From positions 70,549-134,548 of the forward strand of contig LVBB01000158.1 in NCBI GenBank assembly GCA_001603075.1: a stretch of DNA of 64,000 nucleotides. Direction: 5' to 3'. The DNA comes from Phycisphaerales bacterium Planc_01 (lineage in GTDB: Bacteria > Planctomycetota > Phycisphaerae > Sedimentisphaerales > Anaerobacaceae). Both the position numbers and the translations under genes were made by a program. Under the pieces are notes generated by a model, which worked only from the letters and a program-made list of their open reading frames with translations, made no database searches and had not been told where the DNA came from. Position 1 is the stretch's first letter; each line of letters starts with the position of its first letter. Positions 22,460-30,874 of the stretch are shown one piece after another.

Positions 22460-22504
22460 GCCACCATCTCCTTAACAAGGCAGTGCACACTTTCAGCTTC
22501 CCGA

Positions 22505-22516
22505 AACACCGGTGTT
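22505..22516. promoter_or_regulatory. 12-bp palindrome at the arabinofuranosidase promoter
   Basis: AACACCGGTGTT is a perfect palindrome overlapping the proposed -10 box and start region of the reverse-strand GH51 gene. Its place and symmetry fit a repressor operator for sugar-responsive control; the regulator is not in the window. Confidence 0.45.
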
Positions 22517-22543
22517 GTTACACGAAGACAGGCGATTTGTCAA
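22515..22543 (-). promoter_or_regulatory. sigma70-like promoter of the GH51 gene
   Basis: On the reverse strand TTGACA (22543-22538) and TAACAA (22520-22515) are separated by 17 bases, an ideal spacing with a perfect -35 and a weaker -10. The distance to the ATG is about 55 bases. Confidence 0.55.
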
Positions 22544-22607
22544 TCCGCCACGAGCGAGGCTTCGGGGTTGCCGCCGGCAGGCCGTCCGAGTACCCTGTGC
22601 ACCGAGT

Positions 22608-23126
22608 ATGGAGAACCAGGATCGCAATATTGTATTGATCGGGATGCCGGGCGTGGGCAAGAGCACCATTGGCGTGCTGCTGGCCAAGGCGCTCGGCTGT
22701 CACTTTCTCGACACCGACGTCTTCATGCAGGCGATGCAGGGCAAGTCGCTGCAGGAGATGATCGACCGCGACGGGCTGGCGGCGTTCTGTCAGGCCGAGG
22801 AGGACTACATCCTCTATCTCGATGCGACGAACACCGTCATCGCCACCGGCGGCAGCGTCGTTTACAGCGAGCACGCCATGCGCCACCTGGCCGAGCACGG
22901 CGTCATCGTCCACCTCGACCTGCCCGTCGAACGGATCGAAGAGCGAATCCGCAACCTCCAGACCCGAGGCGTGGTCATGGAGAAGGGCCAGACCATCCGC
23001 TCGCTCTACGCCGAACGCGAGCCCCTCTACCGCCAATACGCCCGGATCACCATCGATTGCACCAACAAAAACCACGACGATCTCGTCACCGAAATCATCG
23101 AAACTCTTCGGCGGCAGGATTTTTGA
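22608..23126 (+). CDS. aroK: shikimate kinase
   Basis: 172-residue P-loop kinase phosphorylating shikimate in chorismate synthesis. Walker A GMPGVGKST (about residues 12-20), substrate-binding FLDTDVFMQ, the shikimate-contacting glycine motif as TGGSVV (usual GGG has become GGS), and the lid/Arg region YAEREPLYRQYA. The start is taken at ATG 22608 (MENQDRNIVLIG); the upstream extension has no family similarity. There is no clear Shine-Dalgarno site. Divergent from GH51. The GGS change is conservative, so activity is likely, but a specialised SK-like kinase is possible. Confidence 0.85.
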   Translation: MENQDRNIVLIGMPGVGKSTIGVLLAKALGCHFLDTDVFMQAMQGKSLQEMIDRDGLAAFCQAEEDYILYLDATNTVIATGGSVVYSEHAMRHLAEHGVIVHLDLPVERIEERIRNLQTRGVVMEKGQTIRSLYAEREPLYRQYARITIDCTNKNHDDLVTEIIETLRRQDF

Positions 23127-23208
23127 TGCTGACTGGCCTAAAGCATGACCGGGCGGTTGGTTGTTATATTGGTGAGACGTCAATGGTCTCGACGAAAGGG
23201 CGCTTTCG

Positions 23209-23757
23209 GTGAAGTGGGAAGAGAGGTTGCTGGTCTGGCGGCTGAATCGCGGCGACGCGACGGCCCTGTCGGAGGTGTACGAGCGGTGCCGGGACGATCT
23301 GCTTCGGCTGGCCGGCTCGATGCTGCATGACGGTTCGGCGGCCGAGGACATCGTGCAGGACGTCTTCGTGGCCTTCGCCGGGGCGGCCCGGACCTTCCGT
23401 CTGACCGGCCGTCTTAAGGGCTATCTGGCCACGTGCGTGGCCAACGCCGCCCGCAACCGGCTCAAGGCGGCGATGCGGCGGAGAACGACGGATCTCGAAG
23501 AGGTGGCCAATCTGCCGTCGCCGGACGACTCCGCCGCAGGCCCAGAACGCTGGATGGTGCTCAGCGAGCAGTTCGAGTGCGTCAGCGGCGCGATGGCGGA
23601 CCTGCCTGCCGAGCAGCGCGAGGTCATTACGCTGCACGTGTATGGCGATATGACGTTTCGCGAGATCGCCGAGTGGCAGCAGGCGTCGATCAAGACGGTG
23701 CAGAGCCGCTATCGTTACGGCCTGGACAAGCTCCGGTCGGCCCTGAACGAAAATTAA
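23209..23757 (+). CDS. ECF RNA polymerase sigma factor
   Basis: 182-residue extracytoplasmic-function sigma factor. Region 2 (DDLLRLAGSMLHDGSAAEDIVQDVFVAF, split here by length: about residues 30-60) carries the core-binding and -10 recognition helices; region 4 (LPAEQREVITLHVYGDMTF, then EIAEWQQASIKTVQSRYRYG) is the helix-turn-helix for the -35 element. GTG start at 23209 with AAAGGG eight bases upstream. The downstream gene encodes a membrane protein that may be its anti-sigma partner. Regulon unknown. Confidence 0.9.
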   Translation: MKWEERLLVWRLNRGDATALSEVYERCRDDLLRLAGSMLHDGSAAEDIVQDVFVAFAGAARTFRLTGRLKGYLATCVANAARNRLKAAMRRRTTDLEEVANLPSPDDSAAGPERWMVLSEQFECVSGAMADLPAEQREVITLHVYGDMTFREIAEWQQASIKTVQSRYRYGLDKLRSALNEN

Positions 23758-23990
23758 GACGCAAAATGCAAAACGCAAAATGGAAGATCGTAGGGGCAAA
23801 GGACGATTCGCCCCGACAATGCCGGCCGCAGGCCGCTCTCGCATTTTGAGGGTTTGGGCTTTCGTGCTTGTTTCAGATTTCGATATTCGGATTTCGGATT
23901 TGGCGCCATGGCCATCGGGATTCCGCTCCGCCGAAGGCGGATTGAGCTTTGCTGTTTGGTTTTTGCAGTTTCCGTTGGATGACGAGGTAG
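23756..23990. repeat. heptad repeat spacer (ACGCAAA / TTTCGGA words)
   Basis: Left words ACGCAAA, ATGCAAA, ACGCAAA, ATGGAAG. After a core containing inverted GCCGGCCGCAGGCCGC-like sequence, the right side runs TTTCAGA, TTTCGAT, ATTCGGA, TTTCGGA, TTTGGCG. The segment CCATGGCCATCGGGAT also occurs at the 3' end of the secretin gene (17168-17183), and CCGCCGAAGGCGG forms a small hairpin also found in the 31120 spacer. Confidence 0.75.
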
Positions 23991-23994
23991 TGCG

Positions 23995-24885
23995 ATGAAA
24001 TCCAATGAAGATATCGAGAGAGTGCTGAAAGAGGCGTCGATCGACGTCGATGGTGCGGCGGACCGGCGCGTGCGGGAGCGGATGCGCGAAGCATACGATC
24101 GCTCGGCCACGCCGCGTCGTCCGGACTACTGGGGCCTGGCCTTCGAGAGCCGTCCGGTCCGATGGGCCGCGGCGGCGGTCATCCTCCTGGCGTTGGGCGT
24201 CCTCGTCGGCCAATTCGGCACGATGCTCTCCGGCGGCGGCGTCGCCTGGGCCGAGGTCACACAACGCTTTCAGTCGGTCCCGTTCTTCTATGCGTCCATC
24301 TACATGCGCGACGACGCGCTGGCCGAGCCCCGGCAATTCGAGTTGTGGATGGGCAAAGGCGGCCACGCACGGATGCGCGTGGGGCCGCAGGTCCTCTTCG
24401 GTCGTGAGGGGCAGGTGACCCATGCGTTTGACGTGCGACGCCGCGCCGAGGTGGAAGCGGACCGGACCGCCGCCGACATCATCGGCATCCTGGCCACCTC
24501 CGAGGAGTTCTCGCTGGAGACCGTGATCCGCAGTCTGTCCGAAGGCAAGCTGCTGGAAGTGACGCCGGCGATGAACACCGAGGCGGCCCTCGGCGAAGAC
24601 CTCGTCGTGTTCGATGCCCAGTCGGTGGTCAGTCCCGGCTGGGTGCGGATCTACGCGCTGCGCGAGAGCCGGCTGCCGGTGGGCCTGCGGATCTGGGACC
24701 CGGCCGAGGGCTTCTGCGTCGATGCGTTGATCACCTATGCGAAGGAGCCGCCGGAGGTGTTCTTCGATGCCGATGCCTTCGCGGCCCATCTCCACGACTC
24801 CGATCGCAGTGAGACGAGTCTGGCTTACATGTATCTCAAGGACCCGGGCGGCCAGATTGTGACGCCACATCACCAAGACCCGTAG
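23995..24885 (+). CDS. single-pass membrane protein, putative anti-sigma/LolA-like partner
   Basis: 296-residue protein. A cytoplasmic N-terminus of about 57 residues (VLKEASIDVDGAADRRVRER) precedes one transmembrane segment (about 59-82, WAAAAVILLALGVLVGQFG) and a periplasmic domain (VAWAEVTQRFQSVPFFYASI onward) resembling outer-membrane-lipoprotein-sorting-like folds often found in planctomycete proteins after ECF sigma genes. Its position behind the sigma gene suggests an anti-sigma role; no ZAS zinc motif is visible, so this is inference. The stop codon lies in a GTAGGGTGGGC-CAT-GCCCACC hairpin. Confidence 0.6.
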   Translation: MKSNEDIERVLKEASIDVDGAADRRVRERMREAYDRSATPRRPDYWGLAFESRPVRWAAAAVILLALGVLVGQFGTMLSGGGVAWAEVTQRFQSVPFFYASIYMRDDALAEPRQFELWMGKGGHARMRVGPQVLFGREGQVTHAFDVRRRAEVEADRTAADIIGILATSEEFSLETVIRSLSEGKLLEVTPAMNTEAALGEDLVVFDAQSVVSPGWVRIYALRESRLPVGLRIWDPAEGFCVDALITYAKEPPEVFFDADAFAAHLHDSDRSETSLAYMYLKDPGGQIVTPHHQDP

Positions 24886-24902
24886 GGTGGGCCATGCCCA
24901 CC
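24882..24902. repeat. GGTGGGC-CAT-GCCCACC palindromic hairpin
   Basis: Perfect 7-bp stem with a 3-base loop overlapping the stop codon of the preceding gene. Related GTAGGATGGGC palindromes occur at 38058 and 49053, so this belongs to a dispersed REP-like hairpin group. No T-run follows, so it is not a classical terminator. Confidence 0.55.
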
Positions 24903-24926
24903 ATCTGCCTTCAGAGGGAATCGATT

Positions 24927-25943
24927 ATGCAGGATGACAATCGGATCAAGCCAATGGCACGATCGACGATGCTTGGCGTCTTCACGCTGATGCTGGTTTC
25001 GGGAGGATCGACGGTGACGCACGGCCAGGACCGGACGTATGCCGAGCGGCTCGGGTGGCCGGCGGGGACGAAGGCGGTCATCTTCCATGTGGACGACGCG
25101 GGCATGTCCCATGATTCCAACGTCGGGGCGCGCAAGGCCATCGAGGAGGGCGTTGCCACGTCGCTGAGCGTCATGATGCCGTGCTCGTGGGTTCCCGAAT
25201 GCGCCGCCTGGCTCAGAGACAATCCGCAGGTCGATGCGGGCGTGCATCTGACGCTGACGAGCGAGTGGAAAAACTACCGGTGGGGGCCCGTCGCGGGTGC
25301 ATCGGTCGTGCCGGGACTTGTCGATGAACATGGCTACCTCTGGCGCAGTGTGCCTGATGTCGCGGCTCATGCCGGCGCCGACGAAATCGAGGCCGAGATG
25401 CGCGCCCAGGTCGACAAGGCCCTCGCGGTGGGCATTCGCCCGACGCACCTCGACAGTCACATGGGGACGTGCTTTCTTCCTCAGTTCGTCGAGCGCTATA
25501 TGAAGGTCGGCATCGAGAAGAACATCCCGATCCTCATGTTCGGCGGGCACATGCAGCACATCGGCGCCGAGGCCGGCCTGTTCAAGCCTCTGCTGCGGTC
25601 TCTGGCCGAGCAACTGTGGAACGCCGGACTGCCCGTGATCGACGACCTCGTGACACAGCCGACGAAAGGCCCCCAGTACGAACAGCGAAAGAGCGAGTTG
25701 ATCGCTCTGTTGCGCCAGATGCAGCCGGGCGTCACGCAGATCATCGTCCACTGCACCGAGCCGACGGAGGTCTTCTCGCACATCTCCGGTTCGGGTCCGG
25801 CGCGTCAGGCGGAATTGCGTCTGATGACCGATCCTGAGGTCAAGGCGTTCATCGAATCCGAGGGTATCGTCCTGACAAACTGGCGCGAGCTGAAAGAGCG
25901 CCGCTCAGCAAATGCAAACATCAAGAATCAAGAATCAAAATAG
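24927..25943 (+). CDS. secreted ChbG/YdjC-family carbohydrate deacetylase
   Basis: 338-residue exported enzyme of the YdjC/ChbG family, which removes acetyl groups from N-acetylated oligosaccharides using one metal ion. Metal and catalytic residues: HVDDAGM (Asp-Asp), AGVHLTLTSE (His) and THLDSHMG (His). Start ATG 24927 follows GAGGG at suitable spacing; the signal peptide is STMLGVFTLMLVSGGSTV with cleavage near HGQD. The last residues (ANIKNQESK) are encoded by the tandem ATCAAGA repeat that follows the gene, so the natural C-terminus has been extended or replaced by repeat sequence. Confidence 0.85.
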   Translation: MQDDNRIKPMARSTMLGVFTLMLVSGGSTVTHGQDRTYAERLGWPAGTKAVIFHVDDAGMSHDSNVGARKAIEEGVATSLSVMMPCSWVPECAAWLRDNPQVDAGVHLTLTSEWKNYRWGPVAGASVVPGLVDEHGYLWRSVPDVAAHAGADEIEAEMRAQVDKALAVGIRPTHLDSHMGTCFLPQFVERYMKVGIEKNIPILMFGGHMQHIGAEAGLFKPLLRSLAEQLWNAGLPVIDDLVTQPTKGPQYEQRKSELIALLRQMQPGVTQIIVHCTEPTEVFSHISGSGPARQAELRLMTDPEVKAFIESEGIVLTNWRELKERRSANANIKNQESK

Positions 25944-26012
25944 CGGAACGCCCGCAGGCGGGCACGACTTCCTTGTTATTTCATTCTAATGTTTCATTTT
26001 TGAGCTTTTGCT
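25917..26012. repeat. heptad repeat spacer (GAATCAA words) overlapping a gene end
   Basis: ACATCAA, GAATCAA, GAATCAA are in tandem and provide the last codons of the preceding deacetylase. The core has a GCCCGC-AG-GCGGGC hairpin, and the right side is T-rich with loose TTCATTC/TTCATTT words. Confidence 0.7.
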
Positions 26013-26028
26013 CAGAGAAGGTTGGAGA

Positions 26029-26811
26029 ATGTCTATGCACACATACGGACAGATGCATCGACGCGGTTTCACCCTGATTGAGTTGCTGGTGGTCATTTCG
26101 ATCATTGCACTGTTGATGGCGATCATGATGCCGGTGCTGGGCAAGGCGAAGGAGCACGCCCGCCGGATTGCCTGCCAGAACAACCTGCACCAGGGTCTGC
26201 TGGTCGGCCAGATGTACGCCGGCGACCATGACGGCTTTCTGCCGGAGGGCAACGTCATCGACAAGTCCGCTCCCGGCTACAACGAGGACTGGGACAGCGC
26301 CGATTTGCTGACCCTGATCAACTACAAAACGATGATGGCCTTCGGCCGCTACGGGCTGACCGAGAAGCACGCCACCTGCGAGACGGCCCGCAAGCATTTC
26401 GAGAGCCAGGAAGGCTGGCTCAGCCCGCTGCCGGCCCCGCGCCCGATGGTCGAGGCGACCCAGGTCGGCTGGATCTACTGGGGCAATCGAGGCGACTGGA
26501 CCGACAAGAACACCGGACGCAAGTATGTCACTGCCAAGAAGATCTCCGACAGGGCCACGTCCAACACCCTGGTCACCTGCTTCTGCTACAACCGCTACGA
26601 TGCCGTCGGCGGCTCGGGCAACTGGCCCGCCTGGTACGGCTCGCACATCCGCGGTACGTTCCAGCACGCGGTCGGTCAGCCGATGCACCCGGCGCCGGAC
26701 GGCCTGGCCGTCGGCTACCTCGACGGCTCGGTCCGCTTCGTCAAATGGAACGACCTGACGCCCAGCAACCACGAAGGCGACTACCTCGTCTACTACGACG
26801 CCGGCACGTAG
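26029..26811 (+). CDS. type IV prepilin-like (pseudopilin) protein
   Basis: 260-residue planctomycete-type pseudopilin. The N-terminus has a class III signal: [20 protein letters not shown], with cleavage expected between Gly and Phe, N-methylation of Phe and the conserved Glu5. The large C-terminal domain ends in a [17 protein letters not shown] segment, a longer version of the H-x9-DG motif of this group. Two starts are possible, 26029 and 26035, the latter seven bases after GGAG. No assembly genes are next to it. Such proteins may be minor pilins or surface anchors. Confidence 0.85.
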   Translation: MSMHTYGQMHRRGFTLIELLVVISIIALLMAIMMPVLGKAKEHARRIACQNNLHQGLLVGQMYAGDHDGFLPEGNVIDKSAPGYNEDWDSADLLTLINYKTMMAFGRYGLTEKHATCETARKHFESQEGWLSPLPAPRPMVEATQVGWIYWGNRGDWTDKNTGRKYVTAKKISDRATSNTLVTCFCYNRYDAVGGSGNWPAWYGSHIRGTFQHAVGQPMHPAPDGLAVGYLDGSVRFVKWNDLTPSNHEGDYLVYYDAGT

Positions 26812-26928
26812 GATTCATGCCGGACTCGCAGAAAAATGTGGTGTGCGTCTCTATCGCAAGCCCGATGTCCCCGCTAAGATGATGCCTTCGATGCAGATGT
26901 GCTGGTGGTTCATGTGCGGGGCGCCAAG

Positions 26929-28095
26929 ATGAGCGACACGAGGCATTTGTACTTTGCCGACAACCTCAAGATCGCGCTGACGATTCTGGTGATCGCCCAC
27001 CACGTCGGCCAGGCCTATGGGCCCACGGGCGGCTCCTGGCCCATCCAGGAGGAGGCCCGTGCGGCGGTGTTGGGGCCGTTCTTCACGGTCAACCGCTCGT
27101 TCTTCATGAGTCTGTTCTTCATGATCTCCGGCTACCTGATGGTGATGTCTTACGACCGCCACGGGTTCCGGCGATTCGTGAAGGGCCGCGTTCTGCGGCT
27201 GGGCGTGCCGCTGCTGTTCTTCTTCCTGCTGGTGATTCCCGTGCAGCAGTATCTCTGCCACCTTGCACTTGGGCATTTCCCGTCGGCATCGCTGCCGTTT
27301 GGCGAATACTACCGCAGCATCTACTTCGGCAGCGGCGGCAGGCCGGCGTATTGGACGGGGCCCATGTGGCCCGAGATGAATTTCGGCCATCTCTGGTACG
27401 TCGAGCACCTGTTGATTGCCGGCCTGGGCTATGCCCTGTTGCGTCTGGTGTGGAGGCGTCCGCCGCAGGCCAGCGGCGTCGAGCCGCAGCCGCTGCCCTG
27501 TTGGGCGGTCGTCGTCTTCGCCCTGGCGCTGGCTGTCGCGTCCGGCGTCATTCGGATATGGCACCCCATCGACCGATGGATCGGCTTTCTCGGTTTCATT
27601 CAGGTCGCTTTTGCCGATGTGCCGCGCGACCTGAGCTTCTTCGTGCTCGGCGCCATTGCGTACCGGCGCGCGTGGTTCCTCGGACTTCCCGCGCGCACGG
27701 GATACGTGTGGCTGACGGTCGGCCTGACGGCGGCTGTGCTCTGGTACGCCTACGCCCTTGGCATCCGGCCTGTCTTTCAAATCAGTCGGGACGCCATGGG
27801 GATCATCTACCCCATCTGGGAAGCGTTTCTGGCCTGTGGGATGTGTATCGGTTTGCTCGTCCTGTTCCGCGAGCGCCTCGATCTCCAGGGACGCTGGAGC
27901 AGGGCGATGGCCCAAGGCCAGTATGCGGCCTATCTGTTCCACGTCGTCGTGGTGGTGCTGGCCCAGTTCGCGATCGCTGGCGCGCCCCTGTCGCCGTTCG
28001 TCAAGTTCGTCGTGGTGACAGCCGTCAGCGTGCCGCTGACGTTCCTGCTGGCCCACGGCCTGCGACAATCCGCCCTCCTGCGCCGAATCCTCTGA
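26929..28095 (+). CDS. membrane acyltransferase (acyltransferase 3 / OafA-like)
   Basis: 388-residue integral membrane protein with about ten hydrophobic segments. The opening LYFADNLKIALTILVIAHHVG carries the conserved His pair of the acyltransferase-3 family, and FFMISGYLMVMSYDRHGFRR is the typical second-helix motif followed by a basic loop. These enzymes transfer acyl groups across the membrane to sugars or lipids. Start ATG 26929 (MSDTRHLYF); the longer frame to 26899 adds only unrelated residues. Stands alone between a prepilin-like gene and an esterase gene. Confidence 0.87.
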   Translation: MSDTRHLYFADNLKIALTILVIAHHVGQAYGPTGGSWPIQEEARAAVLGPFFTVNRSFFMSLFFMISGYLMVMSYDRHGFRRFVKGRVLRLGVPLLFFFLLVIPVQQYLCHLALGHFPSASLPFGEYYRSIYFGSGGRPAYWTGPMWPEMNFGHLWYVEHLLIAGLGYALLRLVWRRPPQASGVEPQPLPCWAVVVFALALAVASGVIRIWHPIDRWIGFLGFIQVAFADVPRDLSFFVLGAIAYRRAWFLGLPARTGYVWLTVGLTAAVLWYAYALGIRPVFQISRDAMGIIYPIWEAFLACGMCIGLLVLFRERLDLQGRWSRAMAQGQYAAYLFHVVVVVLAQFAIAGAPLSPFVKFVVVTAVSVPLTFLLAHGLRQSALLRRIL

Positions 28096-28151
28096 GCGAT
28101 GCCTGTGTGGGATTGGCCCGTCTCACGTCAGCTCCTGGGCTGATTCCTCCC

Positions 28152-28181
28152 TTGAAGTGCTGTCCCCACAGGTGATATAAT
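28152..28181 (+). promoter_or_regulatory. promoter with -10 box 6 bp from the ATG (leaderless)
   Basis: TTGAAG, 18 bases, then perfect TATAAT, which ends six bases before the hydrolase ATG. Transcription would begin at or next to the start codon, so the mRNA should be leaderless; no ribosome site fits in this space. Confidence 0.6.
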
Positions 28182-28187
28182 CGTGAC

Positions 28188-29969
28188 ATGGCTGTAAAAC
28201 TAAAATTCCGATCAGCGATTCTTTGTTGTTGGTTACTGGTTACCGTTGGGGCGTTCGCCGGGGAGCGGGTCGCGCTGTGGCCGGAAGGGAAGATCCCGGA
28301 TTTCCAGACCGGTCAGATCGCGGCGACCACCGAGGAAGTCAAGGCTCCAGGATTCAAGGCGGCCGAGCATGCAATGCCGTATCTCGACTGGTACGACGCG
28401 CCGGCGGAGACAAATGGCGGATGCATGCTGCTCATTTCCGGCGGCGGTTATTACAGTTGCTGCGACGGGGTGTGGATCGACCGGGTCGCGAAGAAGTTCA
28501 CCGAACTCGGGTTCGTTTGCGCGAGCCTCACCTACCGTACGCCGCGTCCGCAAGGGTTGCCGATCTACCAGAGCGGATGGGAGGATGGGCAACGCGCCGT
28601 CCGTCTCGTCCGCAACGACGCGAAGAAGCGCGGGTTCGATGCGGAGAAGATTGGCGCGTTCGGGTTCTCCGCGGGCTCGCACCTGACGGTCTTGCTCGCG
28701 ACGAGCGCGCTCACACCGGCGTACGGGCCGGTCGACGAACTCGACCAGCTTCCGTGCCACGTCAACTGGGCCGTGCCGATCTACACCGCCTACGCGCTGA
28801 CGGACGGACTGACCGGCCCCAACACGCGCGAGGGCGACGCGATCGACGTAAAGCTCTCGGACGTGTTCAAGTTCGACGCGAAGACGTGTCCGATGGCGCT
28901 CTTCCACGGCGGGGCAGACATCTATTCACCGAACGGCTCCACGCAGATCTACCGGCAGCTCCGCCGGATGAACATCCCGGCCGAGATCCATCTCTTCGCA
29001 GACCGTCCCCACGGTTTCATGGGCGACTCGAGCAAGGGCGAAGACGGCACGGCTTACGACCACTGGCTCGACCGTATCGCCGAGTTCATCCGCCAGATGA
29101 ATTTTGACGGACGTCTCGGCGATGAAGTCGATCTGATGAGCCGCTATCCGAACGACGATGCTCGCGGCGAATACCGCAAGGAGCCGGTCTGGCCGGAAGG
29201 CACGATGCCGGATGGGCAGACGAACCAGTGCCTGCCTTATATCGAGTGGCACATACCGAAGGAACTCAAGACGAAGGCGATCCAGATCATCTACTCGGGC
29301 GGCAGCTACATGGGCAATGATCCGGACGGATTCGAAGTCGCGCCGGCGCGGCGTTACCTGAACGAGAAGGGCATGACGGTCGTAACGATGAAATACCGCA
29401 CGCCGCGTCCGCTGGGCGGGCTGGCCAAGCACACGACGGCGTGGCAGGATCTGCAGCGCGCCGTCCGAATCGTCCGCAGCGAGGCCGCGGCGAAGGGGCT
29501 CGACCCCGACCGCATCGGCATCATGGGCTCCTCGGCCGGCGGACATCTGACGATCATGGGCGCGACCAGCTCGCAGCGTCGTTCCTATTGGCCGATCGAC
29601 GACCTTGACAAGATCCCCTGCAACCTGCAATGGGCGGTCGCGATCTATCCGGCGTACGCGCTCACGGACGGCGCAGAAGCCCCTAATGCGCAGGGCGGCA
29701 ACGAGGATGACGCGAGGCTCGTCCCTGAGTTCTCGTTCGACCTCGCGACCTGTCCGATCCTGTTCATCCACGGCGATGCGGACGGTTGGGCGGCGATGAA
29801 TTCGGTGAAATGCTGGGAGCAGCTTCGCCGGATGGGAATCCAGTCCGATCTCCACACGCTCGTCGGACGCAATCACTGCTTCCAGAGGAAAGCGGCTCCG
29901 GGCACGGGCAGCTATACCTGGATGGGGCGCATCTGGGAATTCATGAACCACAAGGGGTTCAACAAGTAG
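28188..29969 (+). CDS. secreted tandem alpha/beta-hydrolase (BD-FAE/acetyl-esterase type)
   Basis: 593-residue exported protein made of two homologous hydrolase domains. Signal peptide AILCCWLLVTVGAFAG. Domain 1 (about 30-305): oxyanion ISGGGYYSCC, nucleophile GFSAGSH, acid HGGADIYSP, His RPHGFM. Domain 2 (about 325-593): SGGSYMGND, nucleophile GSSAGGH, HGDADGWAA, GRNHCF. Both triads look complete, so both domains should be active. The family removes acetyl or feruloyl groups from plant polysaccharides, fitting the neighbouring arabinan and pectin enzymes. Each domain starts with a WPEG-x-PD motif, evidence of internal duplication. Confidence 0.88.
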   Translation: MAVKLKFRSAILCCWLLVTVGAFAGERVALWPEGKIPDFQTGQIAATTEEVKAPGFKAAEHAMPYLDWYDAPAETNGGCMLLISGGGYYSCCDGVWIDRVAKKFTELGFVCASLTYRTPRPQGLPIYQSGWEDGQRAVRLVRNDAKKRGFDAEKIGAFGFSAGSHLTVLLATSALTPAYGPVDELDQLPCHVNWAVPIYTAYALTDGLTGPNTREGDAIDVKLSDVFKFDAKTCPMALFHGGADIYSPNGSTQIYRQLRRMNIPAEIHLFADRPHGFMGDSSKGEDGTAYDHWLDRIAEFIRQMNFDGRLGDEVDLMSRYPNDDARGEYRKEPVWPEGTMPDGQTNQCLPYIEWHIPKELKTKAIQIIYSGGSYMGNDPDGFEVAPARRYLNEKGMTVVTMKYRTPRPLGGLAKHTTAWQDLQRAVRIVRSEAAAKGLDPDRIGIMGSSAGGHLTIMGATSSQRRSYWPIDDLDKIPCNLQWAVAIYPAYALTDGAEAPNAQGGNEDDARLVPEFSFDLATCPILFIHGDADGWAAMNSVKCWEQLRRMGIQSDLHTLVGRNHCFQRKAAPGTGSYTWMGRIWEFMNHKGFNK

Positions 29970-30157
29970 AAAAGCAAACAAGGCCGTCGTAAGGTGAGAA
30001 TCATAGGGCACAAGTATTGTCACGCTATAAGTGACGCTGTGTAGGTTGTTTACATGTGGATGAATGAGAATGTTGTCGGCAGTAACCTGCTTCTCTGGAG
30101 GGGAAGCCTGGTTGTGAGTTTGTCACTCGTCCGTCTTACGGGATCGGCGAATTGCCC

Positions 30158-30186
30158 TTGACAATCCCGGTGAGGTCTGGCATAAT
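30158..30186 (+). promoter_or_regulatory. consensus promoter of the toxin-antitoxin operon
   Basis: Perfect TTGACA, 17 bases, then CATAAT. The -10 box is part of the left arm of the operator, so repressor binding would block polymerase. Confidence 0.75.
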
Positions 30187-30209
30187 GGTTCCATAATGAA
30201 ACCATTATG
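30181..30209. promoter_or_regulatory. TA operator: 10-bp perfect inverted repeat
   Basis: CATAATGGTT and AACCATTATG are exact reverse complements separated by nine bases that contain a further CCATAATG. Position over the -10 box and just before the antitoxin start fits the autoregulatory operator of a ribbon-helix-helix antitoxin. Confidence 0.75.
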
Positions 30210-30218
30210 GAGCCTGCT

Positions 30219-30461
30219 ATGCCAACAATCACCGTCAAGAACATCCCTGCGGAGATCTACGAGAAGCTCAAGAGAGCCGCTGAGATCAGCCGTCGCAGCA
30301 TCAACAGCGAGATCATCGCGTGTATCGAGCGGGCCGTCGGCAGCCGGCGGGTCGATCCGGACGTGCTGCTGGCCAACGCCCGCAAACTGCGCGAGCAAAC
30401 CGCCACTCATCCGATCACGAATCGCGGGTTTTCCAGGGCGAAGACGGCGGGCCGCTCGTGA
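30219..30461 (+). CDS. FitA/VapB-like ribbon-helix-helix antitoxin
   Basis: 80-residue antitoxin. The N-terminal half (MPTITVKNIPAEIYEKLKR then SRRSINSEIIACIERAV) is a classic FitA-type Arc/MetJ fold that binds the operator just upstream. The C-terminal tail would wrap the toxin. The start is MPTITV, with GGAG seven bases upstream; the earlier ATG at 30207 is in the operator. The stop overlaps the toxin start in GTGA, so the two are translationally coupled. Confidence 0.88.
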   Translation: MPTITVKNIPAEIYEKLKRAAEISRRSINSEIIACIERAVGSRRVDPDVLLANARKLREQTATHPITNRGFSRAKTAGRS

Positions 30462-30862
30462 TCGTCGTGGATACGAACATCATCGGGTACCTGTATCTGA
30501 CCAGCCCGCACTCGGCGCAGGCGGAGCGCGCTTTTCTGAAGGACCCCGAATGGGTCGCACCCCTGCTCTGGCGAAGTGAGTTGCGCAACGTGCTGGCTCT
30601 CTACGTGCGAAGGAAGCACCTCAGTCTCACCCAGGTCCAACGCATCATGGAAGAAGCCCTGCATCTGATGCACGGACGCGAGTATGAGGCACCGTCGCAT
30701 CAGGTTCTGGCTCTGGCTGCCGCCAGCGCCTGTTCTGCTCATGACTGCGAGTTCGTTGCCTTGGCCAAAGACCTGAACGTTCCGTTGGTCACGGCCGACA
30801 AACAAGTCTGCAACGAGTTTCCCGGCGTTGCCGTCGGGCTTGCAGAGTTCATCGACGGTTAA
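30458..30862 (+). CDS. FitB/VapC-like PIN-domain toxin
   Basis: 134-residue PIN ribonuclease. GTG start overlapping the antitoxin stop. Acidic active-site residues: Asp in VVDTN (residue 5), Glu in WRSELRNVL, Asp in HDCEFVALA and Asp in TADKQV, the usual four-residue Mg site. Expected to cleave RNA (in known relatives tRNA or rRNA) when freed from the antitoxin. All motifs are intact. Confidence 0.9.
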   Translation: MIVVDTNIIGYLYLTSPHSAQAERAFLKDPEWVAPLLWRSELRNVLALYVRRKHLSLTQVQRIMEEALHLMHGREYEAPSHQVLALAAASACSAHDCEFVALAKDLNVPLVTADKQVCNEFPGVAVGLAEFIDG

Positions 30863-30874
30863 GCCATGGCCTGT

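Noticed and set aside
24882..24902. Rho-independent terminator after the putative anti-sigma gene
   Set aside because: The hairpin is strong, but no T-run follows it and it overlaps the stop codon; similar palindromes occur away from gene ends.
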